Part shown: piece after piece, positions 53,675 through 62,672 of the stretch
Layout: every line of letters begins with the position of its first letter
Position numbering within the stretch: the first letter of the stretch is position 1
NCBI RefSeq assembly: GCF_900156675.1
Contig: NZ_FTOH01000006.1
Span: 186,001 to 250,000, forward strand
Reading direction: 5' to 3'
Origin: Thalassolituus maritimus
GTDB taxonomy: Bacteria > Pseudomonadota > Gammaproteobacteria > Pseudomonadales > Oceanobacteraceae
DNA: 64,000 nt
Notes under the pieces: generated by a model
Database searches by the model: none
Seen by the model: only the letters and a program-made list of their open reading frames with translations
What the model was told of the DNA's origin: nothing
Translations under genes and position numbers: made by a program

Positions 53675-54442
53675 ATGAAAAAGACAGCACTTGCGGCTTT
53701 TCTGGTCGCGATGACTCCGGTCGCCGCTCAGGCTGACCTGCTTTTCACAGTAGGTGCTAAGGCAAACTCCTGGACTGCTGAACCTAGTGGCCAAGTAGAT
53801 GATGGCCTATCCGCTGACAGCGAAACCAATGGTCTTGGTCTCGACTCTGATTCTGGCACTAACCTTACTGTGTTCTTCGAGCACCCTGTACCGGTTGTTC
53901 CTAACCTGCGCATCCGCCAGACGAATCTTGAGCTGGATGGTAGCGGTACCATCGTCACTGAAGAATTCAATGGTATTCAGTATACCGGCGAAGTGGACAG
54001 CTCAATGGACCTGAGCCATACAGATGCAACCCTGTACTGGGGCCTGCCTCTGCCAGTGCCGTATGTTGATATTAATCTGGGTCTGACCGCACGTATGTTT
54101 GGTGGTGACGTCATCGTTGACGGTGCCACCGTTTCTGGAAATCGTCGCGAAGAAGTCGAACTCGATTTCACCCTGCCAATGGGCTTTGTTGAAGCGCAGG
54201 TCGGCACGCCTTTCGGTATCTACGCCGCGGCAGAAATTAACGCGATCGGTTATGACGGTAATTCACTGACCGATACTGTTCTGACGCTGGGCTATGATCT
54301 TCCTGTGCCAGTGGTTGATCTGGGTCTTGAAGTCGGTCACCGCGCATTGAGCATGAAGACCAACAAAGACACCACCGATATTGAAACTGACTTTGATGTT
54401 TCAGGTATCTTCTACGGTGCGTCATTTGCTGTAGGTTTCTGA
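53675..54442 (+). CDS. Outer-membrane beta-barrel protein, TIGR04219-like
   Basis: A 255-aa protein with signal peptide (cut after VAAQA) and alternating strands of an outer-membrane barrel, ending ASFAVGF with the C-terminal Phe needed for Bam recognition. Repeated PVPVVP/LPVPYVD turns and the acidic segment at residues 30-60 match the TIGR04219 family. Function unknown. It has its own strong terminator. Confidence 0.85.
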   Translation: MKKTALAAFLVAMTPVAAQADLLFTVGAKANSWTAEPSGQVDDGLSADSETNGLGLDSDSGTNLTVFFEHPVPVVPNLRIRQTNLELDGSGTIVTEEFNGIQYTGEVDSSMDLSHTDATLYWGLPLPVPYVDINLGLTARMFGGDVIVDGATVSGNRREEVELDFTLPMGFVEAQVGTPFGIYAAAEINAIGYDGNSLTDTVLTLGYDLPVPVVDLGLEVGHRALSMKTNKDTTDIETDFDVSGIFYGASFAVGF

Positions 54443-54463
54443 TCGCATTGTTAATGCCGATCT

Positions 54464-54493
54464 AAAAAAAGCCGGGCTGAGCCCGGCTTTTTT
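54464..54493. terminator. Bidirectional Rho-independent terminator
   Basis: Seven A, GCCGGGC, a three-base loop, GCCCGGC and six T make a symmetrical terminator (54464-54493). It serves the barrel gene on the plus strand and the M48 peptidase gene on the minus strand. Confidence 0.92.
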
Positions 54494-54514
54494 GTGCGGA
54501 TGGCCCGTCGGCGA

Positions 54515-55510
54515 TTAATCCGACGCACTTTCGATGCGCTCTGTGCGTGTTTTCCGTTCCGGGTGTGTGCTCAGGTATTCTCGCCAGCTATTGGTTTCGC
54601 GCTGGCTGCCGGGCAGTGAATTAAGTGCACTGGCCAGAAGGTCTGGTGACATGCCTGCTGCTTTCAGGTGCTCGACGGCGAAGTCATCTGCATCGGTTTC
54701 CATCGTCCGGCTGAAGGCATTTTCGCCGAGCGAAATTCCGGTACCCAGTACGACTTCTGATAAGCCTTCAAGGTCTCCAAGCAAGAGCCCATAAACAATG
54801 GCACCGGCACTGGCCTGAACCATCATTTGTGCGCCGTGCCGGCGGTCTACATGGCCTGCCTCATGAAATAGCACAGCTATCAGTTCGTCGCGACTGAGAA
54901 TATTAACCAGCTCATCAAATACCACGATGGTGCCATCGGGCAGTGCGAAAGCATTGGGAGCGATGGCGCTGCGGAAAAGGATTCGATAGTCATTATCCAA
55001 CCCCGCTTTTTCTGCGGCTTTATTCCAGTCTTTTATGATCGAAGCCTGCTCATACTGGGCCAGCCTCGAAGGTTCCAGAGAATAGTCGAGCGTCTTCATT
55101 GATGAGCGACCAACCCGATTCAGTACTTCTTGCGGCACTAAGGGCGCCGTAGCCTTTGCACCGGCAGGAATAACCTGAGTAAACACAAGCCAGAAGGAAA
55201 GAGGAACCATCAATGCGGCGGCCAGAACCATCACCATATGACTTTCGAGGTAAGCCAGAAAGCCACTGCGCGGTGTCCATCTGAGGTCTGGGTCCTCTGG
55301 AATAAAATAGTCACCACTGTCAAAGTGCAGCTCAACTGGAATACCGGGGAGGACATCCCCTTGTCTGCATTCTTTCAGTGTTGTCGAGGTCAGCTCGTAA
55401 TCGAAATCGGTCGCAAGGACGCGGAGCGAGCCGTCGTCCCTGAGAAGAAGAATGGCAGGGCGTATGTCACTGCGGCCTGCCATACAGTATTTGCCAGTGA
55501 TCCTTTGCAT
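54515..55510 (-). CDS. Membrane-anchored M48 family metallopeptidase
   Basis: A 331-aa protein. An N-terminal cytoplasmic barrel-like region (residues 1-85) is followed by one membrane helix (MVMVLAAALMVPLSFWLVF) and an M48 catalytic domain with LFHEAGHVDRRHG and METDADDFAVEHL, the zinc-ligand motifs. Its ATG shares one base with the stop of the DUF898 gene (TGATG), so its translation may depend on that frameshifted gene. DUF898-M48 pairs are common in proteobacteria; substrate unknown. Confidence 0.88.
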   Translation of the reverse strand: MQRITGKYCMAGRSDIRPAILLLRDDGSLRVLATDFDYELTSTTLKECRQGDVLPGIPVELHFDSGDYFIPEDPDLRWTPRSGFLAYLESHMVMVLAAALMVPLSFWLVFTQVIPAGAKATAPLVPQEVLNRVGRSSMKTLDYSLEPSRLAQYEQASIIKDWNKAAEKAGLDNDYRILFRSAIAPNAFALPDGTIVVFDELVNILSRDELIAVLFHEAGHVDRRHGAQMMVQASAGAIVYGLLLGDLEGLSEVVLGTGISLGENAFSRTMETDADDFAVEHLKAAGMSPDLLASALNSLPGSQRETNSWREYLSTHPERKTRTERIESASD

Positions 55511-56558
55511 CAGACGATGGAAAGGTCAGTATCGAACATACCGGCAGCTTCTTCACCAAAGGCGCTTTCTTTGCCTTCAACCTGATTGGCCATATGATCG
55601 ATACGCGGCGTCAGAAACACGGTCGTTTTGGACGCGATGTAGCGCATCTTGATGACTTTAGCAGCCGGGAAGGCAAGGCCGAGAGTAAAAAGAATCAGGA
55701 CGGCGTTAAGCAGAGTAATACCCAGATAACCAGCAACCGTAATGCGTGACTCGAAGCGAACAAGTTCATCTGCTTTGAGACTTTCAGCAATGTGGTTGCG
55801 GATCATGGCATTGAAGACAGACTGGACGAGAAAGCTGAAGAAATACATGACCAGAATGATAGGTAAAAACGACAATGGGTTCGGGGCTTCACTACCCTGC
55901 ATGGTCGTAAGTGTTCCGGCCATGGATGAGGCAATCAGGATGAACGCAACAATGGAAACCAGGAAAACGACCAGCGCCGCTTTGTAATACTGACCTGTGC
56001 TGGTATTCAGTTGCAGTTTTTCACCGCCGTATTCGCAGTTGCCGAACATGAATTGATGAATTTTTTTGATGACCCAAGGTAGAGCAAGATACAGGGTGAC
56101 AGCAGCTACTAATGGCAAAACGATAAAGTGATACAGAGCCCCCATATAGTCGCCTTTAAAATCAAAGCGAACATTACGGTAAGCGGTATTGCGGTAGGTA
56201 AATTTAAGGCCCTGAACTATGAGCCACGGGCTCAATGGGATCAGAGCAAGATACATAATGCCTGCGGCCATGGGTTCGACCATGGAAACGCCCACAAAAA
56301 TAAGAAATACGCCCAACGCTAACAAGCGACCCAGCAAAATCTGCTTAGGCGTTGCAGGTATTGCAGGCGATTATCCTCGATGCTGGTGTGGCCGTAGAGG
56401 TACTGGTTATTTCGTACTTTCGCCCATGCCCCATAAATACCCAGCGTGGCCAGGGTAAGAAGCATATTTACTAACCAGAGCTTAGTGTAACCCCATGGTG
56501 TGGCAGTAAATTCAATAGCAGCGCTACGCTCATTTGCGAAGCTTTCAGGCGTCGTCAT
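55510..56558 (-). pseudogene. DUF898 (YjgN-like) membrane protein gene with a frameshift
   Basis: An intact DUF898 protein of about 349 residues would run from MTTPESFANERSAAIEF (56558) to MFDTDLSIV (55510). The N-terminal segment (LWLVNMLLTLATLGIYGAWAKVR...YGHTSIEDNRLQYL) is in one frame and stops after 79 codons; the rest (KQILLGRLLALGVFLIFVG onward, five to six membrane helices) is in the next frame. Near 56356 inserting one base restores RLQYLATPKQILLGRLL, the typical family junction, so a single-base deletion (or sequencing error) is the cause. The downstream part could still be translated from an internal start. Confidence 0.8.
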
Positions 56559-56615
56559 AATTACGTCCTTGTAGTGATCTGCAGGCTGTTCATTCAGCCA
56601 TGGTGCAGGTTTGGT

Positions 56616-57443
56616 TTATTTGTCCTCGCGGACGAATTCGGCCAGAACCCGGCCAGAAGCCCGGCTACCAACCAGAATGCTCATTACGTCGGTGCGGATC
56701 GCACTGATCGGGTGTTTGCGATATTCATGCTCCAGGCGGCAGCGCTGAAGCGGACAGAAACGGAATCCAATCTGCATCGTCAGTGCACGTTCACTGGTGT
56801 GCTCGTATGCTTTTTCCGGGCTGATGTACCAGCTCATATCTTCGAACATGCCTGGCTCCCAGCGCCAACTGCTTTGCATGGTGGCGAGCACATCGTAGTC
56901 TTTGAAATTCAGCGTCGCAGCAACCCAGCGCTGGCCATCTTCACGCTCAACCATCTGACCCAGACGATTTTCAATTTGCTGATTTTTGAGGGTGAATTCC
57001 AGAACCGATTTGGCTTTCTGGCCCGGTTGGTAAGCAGCGTTTTTATCTGGAAAGAGTGGGCTATATACAGTGCTGTTCGGGAGGTTCCGCATGCCTACAA
57101 TAACAAAGCTTTGCTTGCGTTCGCCGTAGTTGTATTTAGCTGCCTGAAGTTCAAGTTCGATATAGTAAGTTTTACCGGCACGGAGATCAGAAGTAAGGTC
57201 GCCGCTGAATAAGGTATCGATGTCGGATTCAGAGAGGTACTCAGCGCCGGACCAGGCATCGCGGGCATCATTCAGACGCTCCTGAACCCGTGCGTCTCGC
57301 TCAGCGGCGAGTCTTTCGGCTTCAAGACGCGCTTCTTCCAGTCTCTGGGCTTCCAGCAGTTGCTGACGGCGTAGTTCTTCTTTGGATGGCCCACAGGCAG
57401 AAATGACAATAGCACAAAGCACCAATACAGCGAGACGGAGCAT
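56616..57443 (-). CDS. Hypothetical lipoprotein with coiled coil
   Basis: A 275-aa lipoprotein: lipobox VISAC (Cys17), then GPSKEE and a charged coiled coil (RRQQLLEAQRLEEARLEAER, residues 24-60), then a globular domain (AGKTYYIELELQAAKYNYGER to the end) with two Cys near the C-terminus (FRFCPLQRC). No family recognised. It is transcribed towards the DUF898 gene region from its own short upstream gap. Confidence 0.75.
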   Translation of the reverse strand: MLRLAVLVLCAIVISACGPSKEELRRQQLLEAQRLEEARLEAERLAAERDARVQERLNDARDAWSGAEYLSESDIDTLFSGDLTSDLRAGKTYYIELELQAAKYNYGERKQSFVIVGMRNLPNSTVYSPLFPDKNAAYQPGQKAKSVLEFTLKNQQIENRLGQMVEREDGQRWVAATLNFKDYDVLATMQSSWRWEPGMFEDMSWYISPEKAYEHTSERALTMQIGFRFCPLQRCRLEHEYRKHPISAIRTDVMSILVGSRASGRVLAEFVREDK

Positions 57444-57629
57444 GTTAATTCCTTACTTATTATACTGACCCGAACTGAGTATTGCTGAGCCCAGCTGGGT
57501 AAAAAGCGATTACAGTATACCGTCGACGAATGAAAAAGGGGACTCGTTGAACTCATTCAGTGCCCTGTGGACAAAGAATGGTGACTATGACACTCTTCGG
57601 GCTGTTTTCAATGATTGGGGACGTCTGAA

Positions 57630-57839
57630 TTGCGAGCTCTGCTGATATTAGTGATTACGTTTATAACCGGATGCAATCTGGTAGAAAGCCCTTTTGCGGA
57701 CACGCCCGACAGAGAGCTGAGAGAACGTAATTACCGGTGTCAGATGGCGGGTTCGCTATCGGCAGCGGAAATCCAGGTATGCAAAAATATTCGAAGGGAA
57801 TGTGATGCGCGTGCCGAGAGAGGGAATTTCGTGTGCTGA
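57630..57839 (+). CDS. Small Cys-rich lipoprotein
   Basis: A 69-aa lipoprotein from TTG 57630, with GGGGA about eight bases upstream. Lipobox FITGC; the mature part has four further Cys (YRCQMAGS, VCKNIRREC, NFVC), which could form two disulfides. An alternative TTG at 57615 adds five residues. Family unknown. Confidence 0.6.
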   Translation: MRALLILVITFITGCNLVESPFADTPDRELRERNYRCQMAGSLSAAEIQVCKNIRRECDARAERGNFVC

Positions 57840-57852
57840 CCCAAGCTTGGGT
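57839..57852. promoter_or_regulatory. 14-bp perfect palindrome before the FKBP gene
   Basis: ACCCAAGCTTGGGT is self-complementary and begins at the last base of the small lipoprotein stop codon. It lies 33 bases before the next start. It may be an operator or weak attenuator hairpin; its role is not known. Confidence 0.4.
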
Positions 57853-57884
57853 ACTGAGATCTTAAACTGCCATCAGGAAATACT

Positions 57885-58574
57885 ATGAAATTGAATAAAC
57901 TGGTTCCAGCGATTGCGTTGGGAACACTGTTATTGGCTGGTTGCGGCCAGGAGGAAAAAGTGAAACTTGAGACCACCGCTCAGAAAGCGAGCTATGGTGC
58001 AGGCCTGAACATCGGTCGTCAGATCGAACGTGAAGGTGCAGACATTGATCTTGATGCATTGGTTGCGGGTATCCGTGATTCTGTTTCTAAAGCTGAACAG
58101 CAGGTCAGCGACGAAGATATTCAGGCGGCATTCATGTCACTGCGTGAAGATGCTGAGCGCAAGCAGAAAGCTCTGGATGATGAAGCAGCTCAGGCGAGCG
58201 AAGAATTCCTGGCGAAGAACGCAGAACGTGAAGAAGTAAAAGTTACTGATTCAGGCCTGCAATATGAAGTTCTGACTTCTGTAGAAGAAGGTGAGTCACC
58301 GGCAGCAACCGATACTGTTCGTGTTCACTACCACGGTACGCTGATCGACGGAGAAGTTTTTGACAGCTCTGTTCAGCGCGGTCAGCCTGCCGAATTCCCG
58401 GTAAACGGTGTGATCCGTGGTTGGGTCGAAGCACTCCAGATGATGAAGCCAGGTGAGAAGTGGAAGCTGTTCATCCCGGCAGACCTGGCTTACGGTGCTC
58501 GTAGCCCAAGCCCTAAAATTCCAGCGAACTCAGCGCTGGTGTTTGAGGTAGAACTGCTCGAGATTGTTAAGTAA
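57885..58574 (+). CDS. FKBP-type peptidyl-prolyl isomerase lipoprotein (FkpA/Mip-like)
   Basis: A 229-aa envelope folding enzyme. Lipobox LLAGC (Cys20); an N-terminal helical dimerisation region (KASYGAGLNIGRQIEREG to AEREEVKV); then the FKBP domain (SGLQYEVLTSVEEGESPAATDTVRVHYHGTLIDGEVFDSS, GVIRGWVEALQMMKPGEKWKLFIP, LAYGARSPSPKIPANSALVFEVELL). The Mip pattern is complete. A terminator follows. Confidence 0.95.
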   Translation: MKLNKLVPAIALGTLLLAGCGQEEKVKLETTAQKASYGAGLNIGRQIEREGADIDLDALVAGIRDSVSKAEQQVSDEDIQAAFMSLREDAERKQKALDDEAAQASEEFLAKNAEREEVKVTDSGLQYEVLTSVEEGESPAATDTVRVHYHGTLIDGEVFDSSVQRGQPAEFPVNGVIRGWVEALQMMKPGEKWKLFIPADLAYGARSPSPKIPANSALVFEVELLEIVK

Positions 58575-58595
58575 TAAATACAGCCTCGCAGAAAA

Positions 58596-58618
58596 GGCCC
58601 TCTTCGGAGGGCTTTTTT
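58596..58618 (+). terminator. Rho-independent terminator after the FKBP gene
   Basis: GCCCTC-TTCG-GAGGGC with six T (58613-58618), preceded by AAAA: a stable UUCG tetraloop hairpin typical of intrinsic terminators. Confidence 0.93.
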
Positions 58619-58671
58619 GTGCCTGCTCATCGAGTGTGCGTATAGAAAACAGAAAGCCCGAATGCGTCAGG

Positions 58672-58923
58672 TTATTGAGCGACGGCTTCTTCTAGCTCTT
58701 CAGATACTTCGTCTTGTTGACCGCCGCGGAGTCCGCAGCCAGACATGTGGGAGAGTGTTCTCTCAAGACTTTCAAGTTGTTGGTCGGTCAATCGAATCGT
58801 ATTTCCACAGACGCGACATATGGATTTGCGATCTATCCGTAATTTCTCAGCAGGCTGTGATGTGTAATTTTTACACTCAGGACAAGGCAGCGGGTACTGA
58901 ACAACAGAAGCAACAGAAGACAT
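58672..58923 (-). CDS. Small zinc-ribbon-like protein
   Basis: An 83-aa protein from ATG 58923. Two CxxC pairs (LPCPECKN and SICRVCGNT) are spaced for a zinc ribbon, followed by an amphipathic helix (LTDQQLESLERTLSHMS) and an acidic tail. No ribosome site is clear. The family is not recognised; it lies between FKBP and tRNA genes. Confidence 0.55.
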   Translation of the reverse strand: MSSVASVVQYPLPCPECKNYTSQPAEKLRIDRKSICRVCGNTIRLTDQQLESLERTLSHMSGCGLRGGQQDEVSEELEEAVAQ

Positions 58924-59013
58924 AAGCAATAATTAAACAAAAACCAGTGTTGAAGCTGATTTATACAGCATTAAAGGTATTGTTTGAAGGGCATTGCGGA
59001 CGAAGTGTGAGAA

Positions 59014-59090
59014 TGGTCGGGGTAGAGAGATTCGAACTCCCGACATCCTGGTCCCAAACCAGGCGCGCTACCAGACTGCGCTATACCCCG
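59014..59090 (-). tRNA. tRNA-Pro (anticodon TGG)
   Basis: A 77-nt gene on the minus strand with encoded CCA. Acceptor CGGGGTA/TACCCCG, D-arm GCGCAGTCTGGTAGCGC, anticodon loop TTTGGGA, T-arm GGGAGTTCGAATCTCTC, then discriminator A and CCA. Confidence 0.97.
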
Positions 59091-59100
59091 AATGCTGTGT

Positions 59101-59176
59101 TGGCTCCCCGAGCTGGACTTGAACCAGCGACCAATAGATTAACAGTCTACTGCTCTACCGACTGAGCTATCGGGGA
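59101..59176 (-). tRNA. tRNA-Asn (anticodon GTT)
   Basis: A 76-nt gene on the minus strand with encoded CCA. Acceptor TCCCCGA/TCGGGGA, D-arm AGCTCAGTCGGTAGAGC, anticodon loop CTGTTAA, T-arm CTGGTTCAAGTCCAG. It is ten bases upstream of tRNA-Pro on the same transcript. Confidence 0.97.
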
Positions 59177-59270
59177 ACATCTCAACAGCGGGACGAATAT
59201 TACGGATTTACCCGGATGTCGTCAACACCTTTGTTTCAAAAAATCATAGAAAACAAAAAGATAGAGGAAA

Positions 59271-59297
59271 CATCAGGGCTGCGCGGCAGCCCTGATG
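59271..59297 (-). terminator. Terminator after galU
   Basis: CATCAGGGCTGC and GCAGCCCTGATG form a perfect 12-bp stem with the loop GCG. On the minus-strand side it is followed by TTTCC and then a T-rich tract ending TTTTTG, as expected for galU transcripts. Confidence 0.75.
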
Positions 59298-59316
59298 CGT
59301 ATCCTCAGACGAGGGC

Positions 59317-60153
59317 TTATTTGCCCTGTTTGAAGATATTCTCGTAGACATAGTTGGTCGCTTCAACGAAACCGTCGATGCTACCGCAGTCGAAGCGGGT
59401 ACCGCGGAACTTATACGCCAGTACACAGCCTTCCTGAGCCTGCTTCAGCAGGGCATCAGTGATCTGAACCTCACCGTTTTTGCCCGGAGGTGTATCTTCG
59501 ATCTTGTCGAAGATGTCCGGTGTCAGAATGTAGCGGCCAATAATCGCCAGATTGCTTGGTGCATCTTCTTTGGCTGGCTTCTCAACCATATCGGTTACGC
59601 GGAAGAGGCCGTCTTTCATCTCTTCGCCAGCAATCACGCCGTACTTATGCACTTCGTCTTCAGGCACTTCCTGTACTGCAACAATAGAGCAGCGGAACTG
59701 AGAGAAGACTTTAACCATCTGAGCCAGTACGCCTTCACCGTCGTCACCAGCAACACATAGGTCATCGGCCAGAACAACGGCAAATGGCTCGTCACCCATC
59801 AGGTATTTGCCGGACAGAATCGCGTGGCCCAGACCTTTCATATGGTTCTGGCGTTTGAAGGCAAATTCGTTTTCATCGATGAGGGTGCGGATAGAGGTCA
59901 GCAGGCTTTCCTTACCAGAACCTTCGATTTCTTTTTCGAGCTCGTAAGAGATATCGAAATGGTCAGCAATGGCACGTTTACCACGGCCTGTGATGAAACC
60001 TATGCGATCAATACCAGCCTCAGTTGCTTCTTCTACGCCATACTGTACTAGCGGCTTGTTAACGATCGGGAGCATCTCTTTAGGCATTGCTTTGGTTGCT
60101 GGGAGGAACCGGGTTCCGTATCCGGCGACCGGGAATAGGCATTTGCGAATCAT
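59317..60153 (-). CDS. galU: UTP-glucose-1-phosphate uridylyltransferase GalU
   Basis: A 278-aa enzyme making UDP-glucose for surface polysaccharides. It starts MIRKCLFPVAGYGTRFLPATKAMPKEMLP, with the nucleotide-binding loop, and has VLADDLCV and the GTRFDCGS motif. The ATG at 60153 has AAGGAAA upstream; an in-frame ATG at 60177 would add eight residues. It is divergent from zwf. Confidence 0.96.
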   Translation of the reverse strand: MIRKCLFPVAGYGTRFLPATKAMPKEMLPIVNKPLVQYGVEEATEAGIDRIGFITGRGKRAIADHFDISYELEKEIEGSGKESLLTSIRTLIDENEFAFKRQNHMKGLGHAILSGKYLMGDEPFAVVLADDLCVAGDDGEGVLAQMVKVFSQFRCSIVAVQEVPEDEVHKYGVIAGEEMKDGLFRVTDMVEKPAKEDAPSNLAIIGRYILTPDIFDKIEDTPPGKNGEVQITDALLKQAQEGCVLAYKFRGTRFDCGSIDGFVEATNYVYENIFKQGK

Positions 60154-60480
60154 TGACGTCTTTCCTTGTTCAGACATGTAGTTTGTAACCTCTGATTAGG
60201 GGGCAGATTATGGCAGATTTGTTACCGTTTTGCGTCACCCTGCAGTATCGCCCTGATTTTTTATCGAGCACGGAAACGCTCGTCCTGAATCAGAATGGTG
60301 CAAGTATGATGCCGACGGTATGGAACGTGCTTGTTATCAAGGAGGAGTTAGTCTGAACCTTTGAGGCAATCCGCATGGGGGCTCAGTGGGAACAGCTGGA
60401 CTTCAACTATTGATTGGAAGGTAAGTGGAAGCCGTGAGAGGATGAAGCTACGCCCCAAAATGAATCACCGGAGGTAATGA
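60154..60480. other. Divergent region between galU and zwf
   Basis: A 327-bp gap. It contains the galU promoter element and the zwf ribosome site GGAGG (60470-60474). I found no match to the HexR palindrome TGTAATTAAATTACA that governs zwf in many gammaproteobacteria, and no convincing zwf -35/-10 pair. Confidence 0.5.
60207..60215 (-). promoter_or_regulatory. Extended -10 promoter element of galU
   Basis: On the minus strand TGCCATAAT has the extended -10 form (TGnTATAAT with one mismatch). It is about 54 bases before the galU ATG; no good -35 is seen, as often with extended -10 promoters. Confidence 0.45.
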
Positions 60481-61938
60481 ATGCACATTGATGCACCGTT
60501 TGAACTGGTTCTGTTCGGTGGGCTGGGTGATCTGGCTTTGCGTAAGCTGATGCCAGCACTGTTTTTACTGGAGAGCGACGGACGCCTGCCCGATGGCGCC
60601 ATCTATGCGGTAACGCGTCGCGACATGAATAGAGACGAGTTCGTGGCCAAAATCGAGAAATCGGTCAAGTCGCATGTGCCCTCTAATTATCTGGAAAAGG
60701 AACCTCTCGATCGCTTCCTGAGTAAGGTGCATTGCCTGACGCATGACGTGAACGATCACCAGGGATACAAGAACCTGAGTAAGACCCTGTCTTCCGATGA
60801 CATCAACCGGTTGTATTACATGGCGACTGGTTCTGATCTTTACACGCCAGTATGTAAGGGACTGCATGACGCCGGCCTGATACAGAGTCAGAGTAAGATT
60901 GTTCTTGAGAAGCCGATTGGTCACGACCTTGGTACTGCACAGGCGATCAATGACACCGTAGCTGAGTACTTCAAAGAAAAGCAGATCTACCGTATCGACC
61001 ACTACCTCGGAAAAGAAACGGTTCAGAACCTGATGGTACTGAGGTTTGCGAATTCGCTGTTCGAATCGCAGTGGAATCAGAATTACATCGACCATATCCA
61101 GATTACGATTTCTGAGCAACTTGGTGTTGAGCAGCGCGCAGGCTTCTACGAGCATGTCGGGGCAATGCGGGATATGTTTCAGAATCACTTGCTGCAACTA
61201 TTATGTATCACCGCAATGGAGCCGCCGGCCAAGCTTGAGCCAGACGCCGTCCGTGACGAGAAAGTAAAAGTACTGAAGGCGCTCAAGCCGATTACAGGCA
61301 CCGCGATTAATGAGAATGTGGTGAGAGGTCAGTACGATTCTGGTGTTGCGGAGGGGAAACCCGTTCCACGCTACCGTGATGAACCCGGTGTGCATCACAA
61401 GTCTCTGACTGAAACCTTTATTTCAGCGAAAGTAGAGATCGACAACTGGCGCTGGGCCGGGGTGCCTTTTTATCTTCGTACCGGTAAGCGCCTGGCTGAG
61501 CGTGCCTGCGAAATCGTTGTACAGTTTAAAGAAATTCCACACTCGATTTTTCCACTCCAGCATAAAAATACCATGGCCAACAAGCTGATATTCAGACTGC
61601 AGCCAGATGAGGGGGTGCGCCTGATGTTGTGTGAAAAGCGTGTTGGCCCAGGTATGAATGTTCGCCCTATGAATCTCAGCCTGAATCCATCGAATCAGCG
61701 GCAGACGCGCGTCCCGGAGGCTTATGAACGACTCCTTTTTGATGCGCTTAGCGGAAACGCTACCTTGTTTTTACGGGATGATGAATTGCTGGAAGCCTGG
61801 CGCTGGGTGGACCCGATTATTAAACACTGGGAAGAGCAGGAGCAACGTCCAGAACCTTATACCGCAGGTAGCTGGGGCCCAGCGGCCGCTACTCTGTTAC
61901 TCGCACGCGATGGTCGCTTGTGGGATGAGAACAGTTGA
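60481..61938 (+). CDS. zwf: Glucose-6-phosphate 1-dehydrogenase Zwf
   Basis: A 485-aa NADP enzyme, first step of the Entner-Doudoroff and oxidative pentose phosphate routes. The coenzyme loop FGGLGDLALRKL, the catalytic RIDHYLGKE and the FYLRTGKRL motif are present. The first of three linked genes zwf-pgl-edd. Confidence 0.98.
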   Translation: MHIDAPFELVLFGGLGDLALRKLMPALFLLESDGRLPDGAIYAVTRRDMNRDEFVAKIEKSVKSHVPSNYLEKEPLDRFLSKVHCLTHDVNDHQGYKNLSKTLSSDDINRLYYMATGSDLYTPVCKGLHDAGLIQSQSKIVLEKPIGHDLGTAQAINDTVAEYFKEKQIYRIDHYLGKETVQNLMVLRFANSLFESQWNQNYIDHIQITISEQLGVEQRAGFYEHVGAMRDMFQNHLLQLLCITAMEPPAKLEPDAVRDEKVKVLKALKPITGTAINENVVRGQYDSGVAEGKPVPRYRDEPGVHHKSLTETFISAKVEIDNWRWAGVPFYLRTGKRLAERACEIVVQFKEIPHSIFPLQHKNTMANKLIFRLQPDEGVRLMLCEKRVGPGMNVRPMNLSLNPSNQRQTRVPEAYERLLFDALSGNATLFLRDDELLEAWRWVDPIIKHWEEQEQRPEPYTAGSWGPAAATLLLARDGRLWDENS

Positions 61939-61970
61939 GTTCGTCGATAATAATAATGGAGATACGATAA

Positions 61971-62672
61971 ATGACAGACAACAGATTTAAATCAGCAGAT
62001 GCACTGGCTCGCCAGCTGGCTGACGACCTCGCAGGAAAAATGCGTGAAGCGATTGAGGCGCGTGGCCGCGTGTGCATCGCAGTAAGCGGTGGGTCAACGC
62101 CGGTACGTTTTCTTGAAGAACTTTCAAAGCGAAAGCTGGACTGGAGTAAAGTACGTATCACTCTCGTTGATGAGCGCTGGGTACCTTTGGATGACGCTGC
62201 AAGTAACGCTGCGCTGGTGCGTCGCCACCTGCTGCAGAACGAAGCAGAACAAGCGTATTTTCTGCCATTAAAAAATGCTGCAACTAATCCTGTCGACGGT
62301 TTTATGGAGTGTGAAAACAGCCTTCACGAATTAATGGTCAGGCTCGATTTTGCCGTTCTCGGTATGGGCAATGATGGCCATACTGCGTCCTGGTTTCCAG
62401 GTTCTGCAGCGCTACCTAAGTGCCTTGATGAAGGAAATGCAGCCTGGTGTTGCCCAGTCACTGATGAACCCGTGGACCTGCCGCGCATGACGCTGACCTG
62501 GGGGCTTCTGTCTAATTGCCGTCATCTGTACCTTCATTTTGAGGGGGATGAAAAAAATCGTGTTTATGCCCAGGCTCAGAAAGAGGATGAGCGGCAGAAC
62601 ATCAGCGCGATGCCGATCCGTACCGTGCTGTACCAGTCTCAGGTTCCATTAAGTATTTTCCGGAGCGAGTAA
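61971..62672 (+). CDS. pgl: 6-phosphogluconolactonase Pgl
   Basis: A 233-aa enzyme that hydrolyses 6-phosphogluconolactone. The motifs AVSGGSTPVRFLEEL, LVDERWVPLDDAASN and AVLGMGNDGHTASWFPG are those of the NagB-fold lactonases. GGAG lies before the ATG. Its TAA overlaps the edd ATG by one base. Confidence 0.97.
   Translation: MTDNRFKSADALARQLADDLAGKMREAIEARGRVCIAVSGGSTPVRFLEELSKRKLDWSKVRITLVDERWVPLDDAASNAALVRRHLLQNEAEQAYFLPLKNAATNPVDGFMECENSLHELMVRLDFAVLGMGNDGHTASWFPGSAALPKCLDEGNAAWCCPVTDEPVDLPRMTLTWGLLSNCRHLYLHFEGDEKNRVYAQAQKEDERQNISAMPIRTVLYQSQVPLSIFRSE

Noticed and set aside
58947-59165. A plus-strand frame across tRNA-Pro and tRNA-Asn
   Set aside because: Consists of the complement of two tRNA genes.
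60178-60480. HexR operator upstream of zwf
   Set aside because: No near match to TGTAATTAAATTACA on either strand.
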